DNA of 64,000 nt, from positions 390,201 through 454,200 of the forward strand of contig CAUJGJ010000287.1 in the NCBI GenBank assembly GCA_963170055.1, given 5' to 3'. The position numbers were made by a program, and so were the translations under genes. The stretch's first letter is position 1. Every line of letters starts with the position of its first letter. Of the stretch, positions 15,201-24,791 are shown piece after piece. A model generated the notes under the pieces. The model searched no databases. It was given only the letters and a program-made list of their open reading frames with translations, and was not told the DNA's origin. This stretch comes from Halisarca cf. caerulea. Lineage: Eukaryota; Porifera; Demospongiae; Chondrillida; Halisarcidae.

Positions 15201-17212
15201 CCACCTGGCTTCTTACTGCTTGTTTATGAAGAAAAGAACCATGCATATACAGTGTAGTCCACATAATTCGAATCTCAATATCCACTGTGAAAACTTTGAC
15301 TTAGACGAAATTTTGAATTATAAGAATTCCATTTAAATCAAAATTTAGATTTAAGTGACTAAAATTCCAATTGGAAAAAAGATGAATAAATAACATATAT
15401 GTAGAGTATAAATGCTGTCTGTGGTGACCAATAATACAAAATATGCAATACAGCCGTATACTGTACTCCTTATCTACTGTCTCTTAAAGTAATCAGTTAT
15501 TTTGGCTGTACTAAAGCGGAAGTATGATGCTTTGTGACTTCACTCGCCAACTTCTGCAGTAAGCTGTATGGGGGCTCACTGGACTGGAGAAGGTAGGCTT
15601 GGATAGTTGAGAAGGCTTGTTGGGCTTCCTGGTAAGTAATACTGGGTAGTTCCTCTCCATGATCATCCTCGTCATTGTCATCTTTGTAATTTGTCAAAGA
15701 CTCCAAAATGTCGTCAACAGCAGGCATAGGACAACATTGGACTTCTTCATCGCACACAACATATTCATCAAAAGTGCGTGGGACTTTGAAGTTCAATTCA
15801 TCTAGTGCAAATTCCTGGTCTGGTTCCTCCTCAATTTGACAGGATTTAGTATTTTCTATATGAAAACCAGCTTTTCTGAAGCAATTTTCAATGGCTCTGG
15901 AGGTCACAGAGCTCCATGCTACCCGAAGCATTTGCAGGCCATCAAGCAAAGTGATGCTAAAATCTGCCATTGATTCTCCACTATTAATTGCACAGATAAG
16001 GTTTGCAACCATGTTTCTTCGGTAGTATGTCTTTAGTGTTTTAATGATTCCCTGATCACACGGTTGTATTTCACTTGTTGTGTTTGGTGGTAGAAACACT
16101 AGGTCTATTGCATGAAGATCCTTGACGTGTGGATGAGCATTGCAATTATCAACAAAAAGCACAATCTTCCTGTCCTTACGAGTAAGTGAAGCATCCCACC
16201 TTCTCAACCATGTTTCAAATATGGTAGAGGTCATCCATGCACTCTTATTAGCATCATATTCAACAGGCAACTGATGAACACCACGAAAACACCTAGGCTT
16301 TTTGAATTTACCTATGACAAAGAGAGGCCTTTTCTCCGTACCACTCATGTTGGCACAAACTAGAGCTGTAACTCGCTCGTTGCTCAACTTCCCTCCTGTG
16401 CACTTCTCACCAACTACAGCATGTGTCTTATCAGGGAGTAGACGCCAATATAAACCTGTTTCATCAGCGTTAAAAACATCATCGGGGCTGTACTTCTCCA
16501 AGAGTGGCTGGAGAACATTCTCTTTCCAATCAGTGCATACTTCTTGGTTAACAGATGCATTCTCCCCACAAACTGATCGATAGGAGACATTGTGCCTTTC
16601 TTTCCAACGGGAAAGCCAGCCACTTGAGCACTTCCAGTCTGATTGGGGATCCTTTTTCTGACTCATCTCTTCTGCCATAGTTTTCAACACTTCGCCACTG
16701 ATAGGAATCGACTGGGCCCGCGCTGCTGTGAACCACTGCAACAAAGCCTCATCGACTTCAGGCATGGTCGGATCTTTCTGACGTTTCTTTTTGGAGTTTA
16801 CTATGGCATGGTTTCCACGCAGGCTGTCTTTGTTCTTCAAAATGGTACTCAGCGTGCTGCAGGGGATGTTGTACTCCGCTGCGATGTCTTTTTTCTTTTT
16901 ACCGGAGGGTAATTCTTCAACTCGATCAATAATCTCAAGCTTCTTCTTGATTGTTAATGACTGATAGCTACTTCTTTTCATGCTAAAGTATAAACTCTTA
17001 AAGCAATCAAGTAAAAACAACTGTCTTAGACTCTATTAACCCACTGAATCTGCTCAACCATAATAATTATTATATCAAAGGTGGCCATTTTTATTCGAAC
17101 TACCTGAAATTTGTCCTTTCGAATTATAGTATGTGGCAGATATAGGGCCCATATGGAATATTCGAAATGAGCGTAAATTCGTCTTATGCGGATTTGAATT
17201 ATGTGGACTACA

Positions 17213-17254
<42 letters not shown>

Positions 17255-20200
17255 CCGTACTTGCGATAAGGGACCACTTCGTGGGGCTTGCCAATTTTGC
17301 GTTTTTGCATGGTTCGATAGCGTTTAGAACACCCTGCAACGTGAAACCACTCGCACTGTCATCGCAAGTTCCATTCTGGAGTTACGTCTGAATTTATTCC
17401 GATATTGCGTATACTTTTGAGCTACGAGAGGTTTTAGTTCTATTTCCGTTGGTATGTATACTGTTAGTATACAGCATTCGTCACGTGCAGGTCTTTTTCA
17501 TTGGCCTTTCATACAGGCAGTGATTATGTCATTGACCGCTAGTTTAGATATGCAGAGAAAATGGCGGATTGTACGGAAGCGATCAAGATAAAAGTGCTAT
17601 AGCGTGCTTAAATTTAATTGTGTCGCACTGAAACTTCACAGAACTTTCGAAAATTGCTTAAGAAAGAGTTATGCATGAAAAAACAAATTTTGTGCACCTT
17701 TCGATAAATTGTTATTTTAGTGCTGTTCTCAAATGTTCGCTTTACCACCAAGTGGTCCCTTTTTGCAAGTACGGTCACATATATTATGTTATCTTGAGTT
17801 TTTCCCTCTCATCAGGCGAAACATCCACCACCTTCTAGTGGTGGGCAGAATGCAGATGATTATCATACTGTCCCAGAGAAATCTGGTGATGGTGGTGGTA
17901 GCCGATCCCGGGATAGTAGAAAAGATGGTGCTGAAAAGAATTTCCAAGATGGAAAGGAAAGCAATAAAGGATCTGAGCAAGCAAAAGAATCAGACATGGG
18001 ACATGATAAAGAGGAACCCTCTCAAGGCTCTGATCCTGACCGTAAAAGTCCTGATCGAGAGCGTCGCAGAGGTATTGTCAGATATGCATTTATAATTTTG
18101 ACTGCAAGGTCATAAATGACCATACTGTAAAGTGGGAAACTTCTGTAACCAAATAATAATAATATTATACATATTTGAAAGTTTCACCTGTAAAAGTTGC
18201 ATACTTCAGTAAGCAGGTGTATTGGTTGAGTGAATTTGTTATGGTAAGATGACAGACATTATGCACCAAAACACCTGAAATGAAAACAATTTATGAAGTT
18301 TCTCACTGTGCAATAGTACCATTATATTTGTAAAGTAAGAAGTTAAGATGGCAGCATTGGCTGATTGGGTGTTTCTTTCACTTAAAGCAACTTATCAGAG
18401 AAGTAATCCATCATGTTTGAATTTCTAGGTATTACTGGATATCTTCTAATTCTTAATATTAGTAAAAGTTCAGAGTATTTTTGTCATATAGAATTCAATC
18501 AACATTTCCCCAAACATGATGAATATTTGGAAGATATTGACGGCTGCGGAGGTACCCTAGATCGAGAAATTTTTATGTAAGTTTTTTTCATGGAAGAAAA
18601 TATTCGTGGTCCTACCATCCCACAAAAACTGATCAACAGCGAATAAAGTTTATATACATAAACAGAGAACATCGTGTGGTGAGAAAAATGGTGTTTGAGA
18701 GGTCAAGAAGAATTCAAGGCTGTCACGTCTATAAGGAAATATAGCTAGCAGTTTTTGGGAAATTGTATTAATTTTTGTGGATTCTCCTATCCACGAAAAT
18801 ATTTTAGTGGCTAAATTTTCCCAATCTACAGTATTGGCTTTAGTGTATAATAATTTAGTAGTTAGTAATAGTTTTAAAGGGACACTGCCACCAAAAATCA
18901 AATGGGGTTCAAAACGTAGTAGATGGTGTAAAACTTACCAGGTTGCTGTAAAAGTGTTGTGCGTATTACCGTGTGGGAGAAATTCTACTCCAAAGATGGT
19001 AAAACCTCGGTTTGGGTAGCCATGTTGATGACGTCACTGGCATAAACTGAACAAGAATTACTATGGCGCACTGTGTAGAACTGTACCTCTGAGCCTTTAA
19101 TGACCAATGAAGAACTGCAAAGCGTTCGCGAAAGGCTCAGAAATGAACATGACAGGCAGGAACAAGGGCGCACTGAGCTTTCAGAAGTCAGAAGTGGTGA
19201 TTGTATGGAAACTGTCCTGCTATGACTACGGAGATGGCGAGTGTCTGCTGCCAAAAAGTGCCCGAAATTTTGCAGATAATTGGACCTTACGTATGTATCA
19301 CAGACCATCTCAGCTTCGTTGTAGTTTGCCTGGACCCAGAAGTGCTACAAACTGCTTTAGTAGCCATGCGAGACGTGCGCTTTAAAGACTTCGATGTTCC
19401 AGTGCCACAACAGACTTTGCGACTTGCAGCTTATTGTCATTTCATCTGGTGGATACACACATGACTCAGTCGCTCTGTTAGGATTCCTGCCTGTGTAGCA
19501 AGTCAAATTGGGCATGAGTACCCAGAAGAATCGTGCCAATACACTAGATTCCAGAAGGCCCAAGAAGATTAACTGAAACTATAATCAGGGCCGTAGGAGC
19601 CACCAGGGCCAGTAGGGCCATGACCCTACTGGTTTTTTGGCCAACCTCAAGCCTCAGAACTTTGAAACAAAGGCAATATTGGTGAAAAACTGGCAGATAT
19701 GGCAAAGTGCTCAGTTTACCTTAGGTTCTCTACCTATTGTTTCTCTTCCTAGTGAATTGGACCTTCAATAGCAGAAAATAAACTTTAAAGTCATGATTTG
19801 AAAGGTTTTGCACCAAAGCGCTAGCTGTATGAATGAATTATGCATGGAGAGATAGATCTGGCTTGCTAGGACAACCTAGTGGGATGGTTGTATACTTTGG
19901 CAAGCCACACTGTGAAGTGACTACCATTGCATAAGACCACATGTCACTGGAATGACAAAACAGAGCTTTTCATGACTAAGTTAACCTTACATTGCCTCTG
20001 GTTAAGCTTTTAGCCTTATGGTTCTTGTTTTACATTTGCTCCTTATACCTAATATATATGCGTACCAGGACATTTTTTATGCTGTTACTAAAAATAGAAC
20101 AATGGCCAATGTGTGCAATTGCAACTAAGAAAGAGTAAAGTGATACAAATAGCCACTATATTTGATAGTCATCCACTTGGTAACCTTTCTTCCTTGAGCC

Positions 20201-23200
20201 TCCCCCTATCCCCTCAGAGAGCTTTCTTAGATCTGCCCCTGTTGTTAGTGATGATTAAATAGCCAGACCGGTTTCTTGAAGCTTCCTACGGGCCTGATAA
20301 TTATATATTTACTTGCTTTTGTGCGGTGTAGTATGGTGCGAAATGTGTCTGCATGTACCAATGAATAAGTTCAGCGAAAGATGTAAAGGCATGCATGCAC
20401 ATGTATGCTTCTGCGCTTTGGCTTGGTTTGAGGAATCAATTTGCTCTTCGAACCCTGTTCAAAACTATCCACTGAGAAATTTTACGAGCACACACGGCTA
20501 GTTTCTTTGATTGGAAGGTCTTCGAGCCATAGCTTGGGCAGCCATACTTGAAGACGAGCAGAGTATTTCAGCGGTAGCCTGAAGAAACTGATGCTGTGCT
20601 TGCAGTCCTTGTTGTTCTTGAAGCCGAAGGCCATGCAGCACGGCATGATTCAGGTGTTCTCCAAAACTTAGAGGATGGTTGACAGTTACTGGAGCAACTG
20701 CAGAGACGTTTTCACGGCGAATGCGAGTACATACTATATACACATATCAACAATTTCATGTCAACTTCCACACCAGTGACGTCACACCATAATGGCATCA
20801 TTTTCTGAAAATGGCTTCAAAAACGGAAGTTCAGAGAACTGTATCTCACGAACAACAATGATTTCACAACTGGGACTTCACCAGCAAGGGTTTCATGATT
20901 ATTACTTTAATTTAAAGGCCACTTATATTTTGGTGGTAGTGTCCCTTTAACATGTTTCTTATACTTCTTGCAGAGTCACCTCGAAGAAGGTCATCCTTGG
21001 AACGGAGACCAGATCGCAGGTACAGCGTGTTGCATCATGTGATGTGTATCCATTTGGAAGTATGTTTTTCAAATTTTTGAACGTTGTTGTACATCTAGAT
21101 TTAATGACCAACTGTCTGCATGAGTTTGAGCCCAGCACATTATATAAGTGTTGTTCTTTGCAGCTATTTGGACTCATAATTTATGTATGACCTAGGAATT
21201 CAGAATTTTAAACGTTGTTGTACATCTAGATTCAATGGCCAACTGTCTGCTTACTGGAGTACAAGTTAATTTGTAACAGAGATAGTCTAATAAACTACTG
21301 TATGGATAGCTTTGAGGATGATAGTTTCTGTGCTTGTTGATTTTGAGAAGGATTTAGAGTCCAAATCTGCAGCACCATTTTTTCACTTGCTTCGTCTTTT
21401 TTTTGGAGGGCATATTTTTTGCCAATATCAGTCATGACCGCCAACTCACCAAATTTATAACATCGTTAATATTTCCGGTTATATATACAGTATATTACGG
21501 TGAAGGAAAGCAAGTGCAAAATGCAATAATCAGTTACTAAAGTATGAATGGGTTTTGGCTGGGCAGATGATTAACAGGACTTTTACCCTGAACCCAGTCT
21601 GTAGCCTGGGTTCAGGGTAGCTAAGTTACATTGTGGATGTAATGCTGTGGTACTTGTTGATCCACCCAATTGTGCCCCTGCACTATGACGCATTAACTTG
21701 AACTTTTGCGTCTTATGGTGGAGCATTGATTGGAAGTGGAAGTTTGCACCAAAACAATTTGTGGCAGGTCATAATAGAATTGAAAGTTATACACGTTCGC
21801 CGAAAATCATTTTTTCAGCTAGACATGTTCCCTGGATTGTGGCCTGTCTTAGTACGAAGTTTCAGAACCTAGCGAGCTTCCGCAAGGAAGTTATGAGCCT
21901 TTGAAAAAGAGTTACCGACGGTGAATCGAGCTCTCCTGCCTAATTTGCATATTTTAATAAGCAATCAAATGGCGTTCGTAGTGTACGCATCACAATAATG
22001 TTTGTCGATATTTGTCTTTTGTCGGTAACTTAAGCTATGAAACTGCTTCAAATGATCGAAAGAAACATTGCTGAAATTACTGTGGATACAGATAAGGTTA
22101 CAAACTTTGGCTTGAGCTTTGCCCGAGAAGAAATTGCTTAAGAGCTTCCTTTGACGATCTCTCTGAGCTTCTGGTTAAGCATCGAAGGACTACAAGTGCT
22201 TAGCAGATCCTGTGAAGACAACAGGCTACTGTACACGCCTTCCAAACATGTTATAGAAGTGTGCTGTGGAGTGCACGTAGCGAAATTGTGAAGAAGCTCA
22301 ATGTCCACGTTTATTTCTCAACTCTAAGACCGCCTAGTGATCACAGCGAAGGGAAAATTCGATGTAGGCTATTCCTATTTGACTATCTTTGCACTTTTGG
22401 GACAATGCGAGGTGATCTTGTACACCTTACCATGTATGGAAACAGTGGGAGATTCTACCAAAGTGATGCGTGTTTACCCACTAGAACAAGTATAAGTACT
22501 GTCACAAACCAAATAAAGCAGTCCCAACAACTAAATACCCAACAAATTCATGCTTAGCAAATCTAACTCAAGAAGTGAAAGAAGACTATCACCTCAGTTT
22601 CTCTGTTAGTAAGCGGTGTATTCTAACTATAGTGTTGTAAAACGAAAGCTCTTGGTAGTAATCTTCACAACAATATGTTGAGCTTTTCCATCTACAATCC
22701 TCCCGAAAGAAATACACAACACCAAAGAACCAAAAATGGCACATTATGGACGTTTTCTGGAGTGCAGTGTTTTCTGCAGTGTCAGTTCGCTAGATTCTCG
22801 GAGGAATGGCCGATTCGTTCATGATTGGTGTCATTTGATAGCTTATGCACTCCTACACAACCGTACATGGCCCAATTTTCCGATTTGTTCTGTATTCATC
22901 CGTAAACCAATCCTGAATTCGAGCTATTATGCAGAAATCAAAAGGGAATATGTGACATCACGAATTGTGAATATCATTGTAATACTATGAATAATTGACT
23001 GGCCTGTGGCCACCATTAGTGCAGGAGTTTCCAATCACTACCTTTTCTACTATCTATGATTGAACGAAGCTTTTATTTCCATAAACTGTATTTGCAGGGT
23101 TTGGGGGTGTTCTCCTATATGTTGTGGTTATTTATATGCGTACATACCTTATCATGTATATTTCTATGTATGTTCAATTATTCTATGGAACAATAGTGAA

Positions 23201-24726
23201 TCGAATATTGCTGCACATTACTTCCCTTACTAGGAGGAGAGTGAGAAGTAGATCGCCTCGAAGGAATGCTAGATCACCAGTTCGTAGGCATTCACCTAGG
23301 GGGAGAAGCCCTGCAAGGAATGACCTGAGGAGAATTGTGAGAGGTTCTGATGAGCGAGGAGGCCCTTTTGATGGTAGAAGCAGAGGGTTGTTACCAGATC
23401 CTGTACCATCCTCTTCACGAGGGTCAATCAGTCGTTTTGAGGGAAGGCTGGAGCCTAGGTCTGATATCATAGTGCGGACAACTGAAGAGTTGTTTCAGAG
23501 AGAATTAGCTATTCAGCGCCATGAAAAGCAATTAGCTGAACAAATGAAAGCTTTGAGAGATCGCGAGATGAAGGAAAAAATCTCTTCGATTGAGCAAGAG
23601 AGGAGATATAGGGAGAGAGAAAGGGAGTTAATGGATAGGGAGCGACGGGATAGGCAACTTCGCGAAGAGTTGGAAAGTGAGCTAAAACATAAGGCAATGA
23701 AGGAAAAGGAGTTAATTGAAAGGGAACGTAAATCTCTTGAGCAAATGGAGAAGCAGTTGCATGAGAGAGAAATTCGATTCCGCGAAGAAAAAGAATCTCG
23801 TCTAAGAGAATTAGAAGACAAGGAAAGGCAACTCCGAGAGAAGGAGCGAATGCTGGAACAGCGTAGTAGCTATGATTATTCTCCTTACACAAGCCCACAC
23901 ATGAATCCATCCCAGAAGAGACCCTTGGGTCCTGGCCAATCTGAGTATGAAGTAAAGCGTACACCTCCTGCTCATATGGTGTCTCCTTACAGCATGTCTG
24001 CTGGTAGATCAAATGTTTCTGGAGGCTCAGATTTGAATACCCCTTCAAGTAGTGGTTGGAGTGGCATGGGGTCAACACATTCTTCCTATCAAAGCCATGA
24101 ACAGGACTCCTATTCTACTGATAAGAAGCAGTTGAAGAGTTATGATTCAGGGACACCTACTAGTTCTTACAGTGGGACGCCAGGATATTCACAGGGGCGC
24201 CCTGTTGGTAGGCAACAGGAAAGCATGCAGTACAACCAGTTTTCACCCTCCAAAGAGCGGGGAAGTGCACCTGTATCTAAACCAAACAACCCACATTCTA
24301 CACCTGGTGATCATGGCCAGCTGCAAGGATGGAGGAATCAATCTCCTCGATCTACCATACCATCGAGCAGTGCCAGAGGGTATGTTATTTTTGTATTGCA
24401 TACATTTGCAGTAGAAACCAATTTTACATGATTGTAACAGTAAAGTTATATAATTATTTTTATCTGGCTTGTTTAGATATGGTCACCTAGAAAGGCCAAG
24501 TTCCTCAGGCGGTGGAAGCTCTGCACCTGGCCACCTTTCTTCTGATCATAGTGGATCAACACCAGTAACTAACAGATCTCCTTTTCCTATGCGTGGGCGT
24601 GGTAGAGGACGTGGTAGAGGTGGTATGCCACCACATGCTCCACCGCCACCACCAACTGGCAGATTCCCCCCCTCAAGAGACAGTGGAATGCCTCACATGT
24701 ATTCTTCAGGAGGCAGGCGCTATTAA
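5651..24726 (+). CDS. Scaffold attachment factor B-like protein (SAP + RRM + R/E coiled coil + RGG)
   Basis: Nine exons: 5651..5779, 5843..5894, 9607..10066, 13376..13472, 14542..14694, 17816..18071, 20974..21019, 23234..24379, 24477..24726. Phases agree throughout; total 2589 nt, 862 residues, close to vertebrate SAFB. Residues about 8-43 form a SAP DNA-binding motif (LDQLKVAELRDLLEKRGL). An acidic linker follows (exon 3). An RRM at about 217-297 is split over two exons, with RNP2 HLWVSGAGG and RNP1 RYGFVTMK. Next come an S/R/D-rich stretch, an RS-like segment (RSRSPRRN), an R/E/K coiled coil at about 478-640, a Y/S/P/G region, and a C-terminus with RGRGRGRGRGGMPP and PPPPP. This is the SAFB/SLTM order. 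The family binds scaffold/matrix DNA and RNA in the nucleus and affects transcription and splicing. SAFB and SLTM cannot be told apart here, so no symbol is given. The phase-2 donor at 10066 was chosen because it joins in frame to the RRM exon; alternative exons in the 3.3-kb intron are possible. Confidence 0.9.
5895..9606. other. SAFB-like intron 2 (3.7 kb)
   Basis: Contains one hairpin (8055-8107) and scattered short open frames on both strands that I cannot relate to any family. Nothing else found. Confidence 0.6.
8055..8107. repeat. Imperfect hairpin
   Basis: Arms CCAATCAGATTTGAGATAGA and TCTATCTTAAATCTGATTGG are complementary with one mismatch around a short loop. Confidence 0.7.
11580..11740. 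mobile_element. Tigger/pogo-type MITE (161 bp)
   Basis: Ends CAGTGTAACTTCTCTAAACT and AGAGAGGTTTCACTG are imperfect inverted repeats, flanked by TA on both sides. Internal copies of TTTAGAGAGGTT give it a nested inverted structure. It lies in SAFB-like intron 3. Confidence 0.75.
12255..12295. repeat. (TA)n microsatellite
   Basis: Pure TA array of about 40 bases in SAFB-like intron 3. Confidence 0.95.
12482..13180. mobile_element. Non-autonomous TIR element, about 700 bp
   Basis: Left end ATACGGTACTTCCCATGTAA and right end ATGGGAAGTACCGTAT form inverted repeats of about 30 bp with a few mismatches. Bases next to the core are TA on both sides, so a TA target duplication is likely. It holds a 56-bp tandem duplication (12617-12728) and GAACGA/GAATGA-rich segments, but no long frame. 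Confidence 0.75.
12617..12728. repeat. Tandem duplication, 2 x 56 bp
   Basis: TATAAAGACGTCATTGCTTC and TATAAAGACATCATCGCTTC start two consecutive units of 56 bp differing at a handful of positions. It lies inside the 12482-13180 element. Confidence 0.85.
14907..15053 (-). mobile_element. Degraded copy of the AGATTTC-repeat hAT-like MITE
   Basis: Repeated GAAATCTTG/GCAATCTT words are followed by GTACGTCATATTGCCTAGTT and GCAAACCCC. Read on the minus strand this matches the start of the intact element at 31519 (GGGGTCCGCAAC, then GGCAATATGACGTAC). Only one end is clear. Confidence 0.6.
15250..17215 (-). mobile_element. Complete Tigger (pogo superfamily) DNA transposon
   Basis: The 1966-bp element has matching ends CAGTGTAGTCCACATAATTC and GAATTATGTGGACTACACTG, flanked by TA on both sides, the pogo/Tc1-mariner target. 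It carries one intact transposase gene on the minus strand and sits antisense in intron 5 of the SAFB-like gene. A TA array and another TIR element follow directly on its right. Confidence 0.95.
15497..16981 (-). CDS. Tigger-type transposase (CENP-B HTH + DDE)
   Basis: An uninterrupted 494-residue frame from ATG (MKRSSYQSLTIKKKLEIIDR); an upstream TTG in frame is not needed. Residues about 1-55 form the first pogo/CENP-B HTH (DIAAEYNIPCSTLSTILKNK). About 70-135 form the second CENP-B-type HTH (ALLQWFTAARAQSIPISGEV, then GWLSRWKERHNVSYRSVCGE). The DDE domain follows: VFNADETGLYWRLLP (first Asp), IVLFVDNCNAHPHVK (second Asp) and QPCDQGIIKTLKTYYRR (third Asp, 30 residues after the second). The protein binds the terminal repeats and moves the element by cut and paste in the nucleus. 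No stop or frameshift is visible, so the copy is young or selected. It resembles the TIGD4/TIGD6 lineage, but a domesticated gene is unlikely because the terminal repeats are still in place. Confidence 0.95.
   Translation of the reverse strand: MKRSSYQSLTIKKKLEIIDRVEELPSGKKKKDIAAEYNIPCSTLSTILKNKDSLRGNHAIVNSKKKRQKDPTMPEVDEALLQWFTAARAQSIPISGEVLKTMAEEMSQKKDPQSDWKCSSGWLSRWKERHNVSYRSVCGENASVNQEVCTDWKENVLQPLLEKYSPDDVFNADETGLYWRLLPDKTHAVVGEKCTGGKLSNERVTALVCANMSGTEKRPLFVIGKFKKPRCFRGVHQLPVEYDANKSAWMTSTIFETWLRRWDASLTRKDRKIVLFVDNCNAHPHVKDLHAIDLVFLPPNTTSEIQPCDQGIIKTLKTYYRRNMVANLICAINSGESMADFSITLLDGLQMLRVAWSSVTSRAIENCFRKAGFHIENTKSCQIEEEPDQEFALDELNFKVPRTFDEYVVCDEEVQCCPMPAVDDILESLTNYKDDNDEDDHGEELPSITYQEAQQAFSTIQAYLLQSSEPPYSLLQKLASEVTKHHTSALVQPK
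17216..17252. repeat. (TA)n microsatellite
   Basis: TA array between the Tigger right end and the next TIR element. Confidence 0.95.
17253..17776. mobile_element. Non-autonomous TIR element, 524 bp
   Basis: Left GACCGTACTTGCGATAAGGG and right CCCTTTTTGCAAGTACGGTC are inverted repeats; similarity extends inward through GGGACCACTTCGTGG and CCACCAAGTGGTCCC. No coding frame. It lies 39 bp upstream of SAFB-like exon 6. Confidence 0.8.
19100..19572 (+). pseudogene. P2X7 receptor C-terminal ('ballast') domain-like protein, decayed
   Basis: ATG at 19100 opens MTNEELQSVRERLRNEHDRQ, a charged helix of the type that precedes this domain in invertebrate proteins. A frameshift near 19198 then leads into LYGNCPAMTTEMASVCCQKV, VCITDHLSFVVVCLDPEVLQ and LRLAAYCHFIWWIH. 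A TGA at 19462-19464 interrupts it, and the same frame continues SVRIPACVASQIGHEYPEE to TAA at 19572. The CxxxM...CC...CITDH...CL...LRLAAY..F.WWI order with a downstream RIPxCV..I...(Y/F)P segment is that of the zinc-binding domain at the C-terminus of vertebrate P2X7. The internal TGA could come from CGA by CpG decay. About 155 codons in all if the lesions are ignored. No transmembrane P2X channel part is present. Confidence 0.7.
19586..20241. mobile_element. Possible nested hAT-like insertion
   Basis: Starts CAGGGCCGTAGGAGCC and ends TTAGATCTGCCCCTG; CAGGG(G)C-type ends are common in hAT elements. No matching 8-bp flanks were found, so borders are uncertain. Confidence 0.3.
20440..20646 (-). 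pseudogene. THAP-domain remnant (transposase N-terminus)
   Basis: On the minus strand ATG at 20646 opens MPCCMAFGFKNNKDCKHSIS then FFRLPLKYSARLQVWLPKLW and SRVCS, stop, NFSVDSF. This follows a THAP C2CH finger: Cys near the start, G(C)xN, SFFRxP, a Trp about 15 residues on, then RVCSxHF. The second Cys is Phe, the His position is Asn, and a TAA follows RVCS, so it is dead. A longer open frame here in another register is a shadow. THAP N-termini occur in Kolobok and P-element transposases. Confidence 0.6.
21020..23233. other. SAFB-like intron 7 (2.2 kb)
   Basis: Apart from a short hairpin at 21584-21619 (TACCCTGAACCCAG / CTGGGTTCAGGGTA) I see no gene or bounded element. Short open frames at 21698, 22261 and 22736 are unrecognised. 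Confidence 0.55.
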
Positions 24727-24791
24727 ACACATGATATTACATACAATAGTAGCAGTATAGTAATAATACTAATACATTAAGTAAAGATTCC

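Larger units (their letters stand above)
18878..20946. mobile_element. TTAA-flanked transposon (Kolobok-like), decayed, with P2X7R-C-like and THAP sequences
   Basis: Ends AGGGACACTGCCACCAAAA and TTTTGGTGGTAGTGTCCCT are inverted repeats with one mismatch, flanked by TTAA at 18874-18877 and 20947-20950. A plus-strand decayed gene (19100-19572) encodes a P2X7-receptor C-terminal-like zinc domain. A minus-strand remnant (about 20440-20646) begins like a THAP zinc finger. TTAA target choice and a THAP domain fit the Kolobok superfamily; piggyBac also uses TTAA but has different ends and no THAP. A middle segment (19586-20241) may be a later insertion. The element lies in SAFB-like intron 6, its right edge only about 25 bp from the exon 7 acceptor. 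Confidence 0.75.

Noticed and set aside
18878..20946. piggyBac element
   Set aside because: TTAA target fits, but ends start AGGGACACT rather than CCYT, and a THAP-like frame is present.
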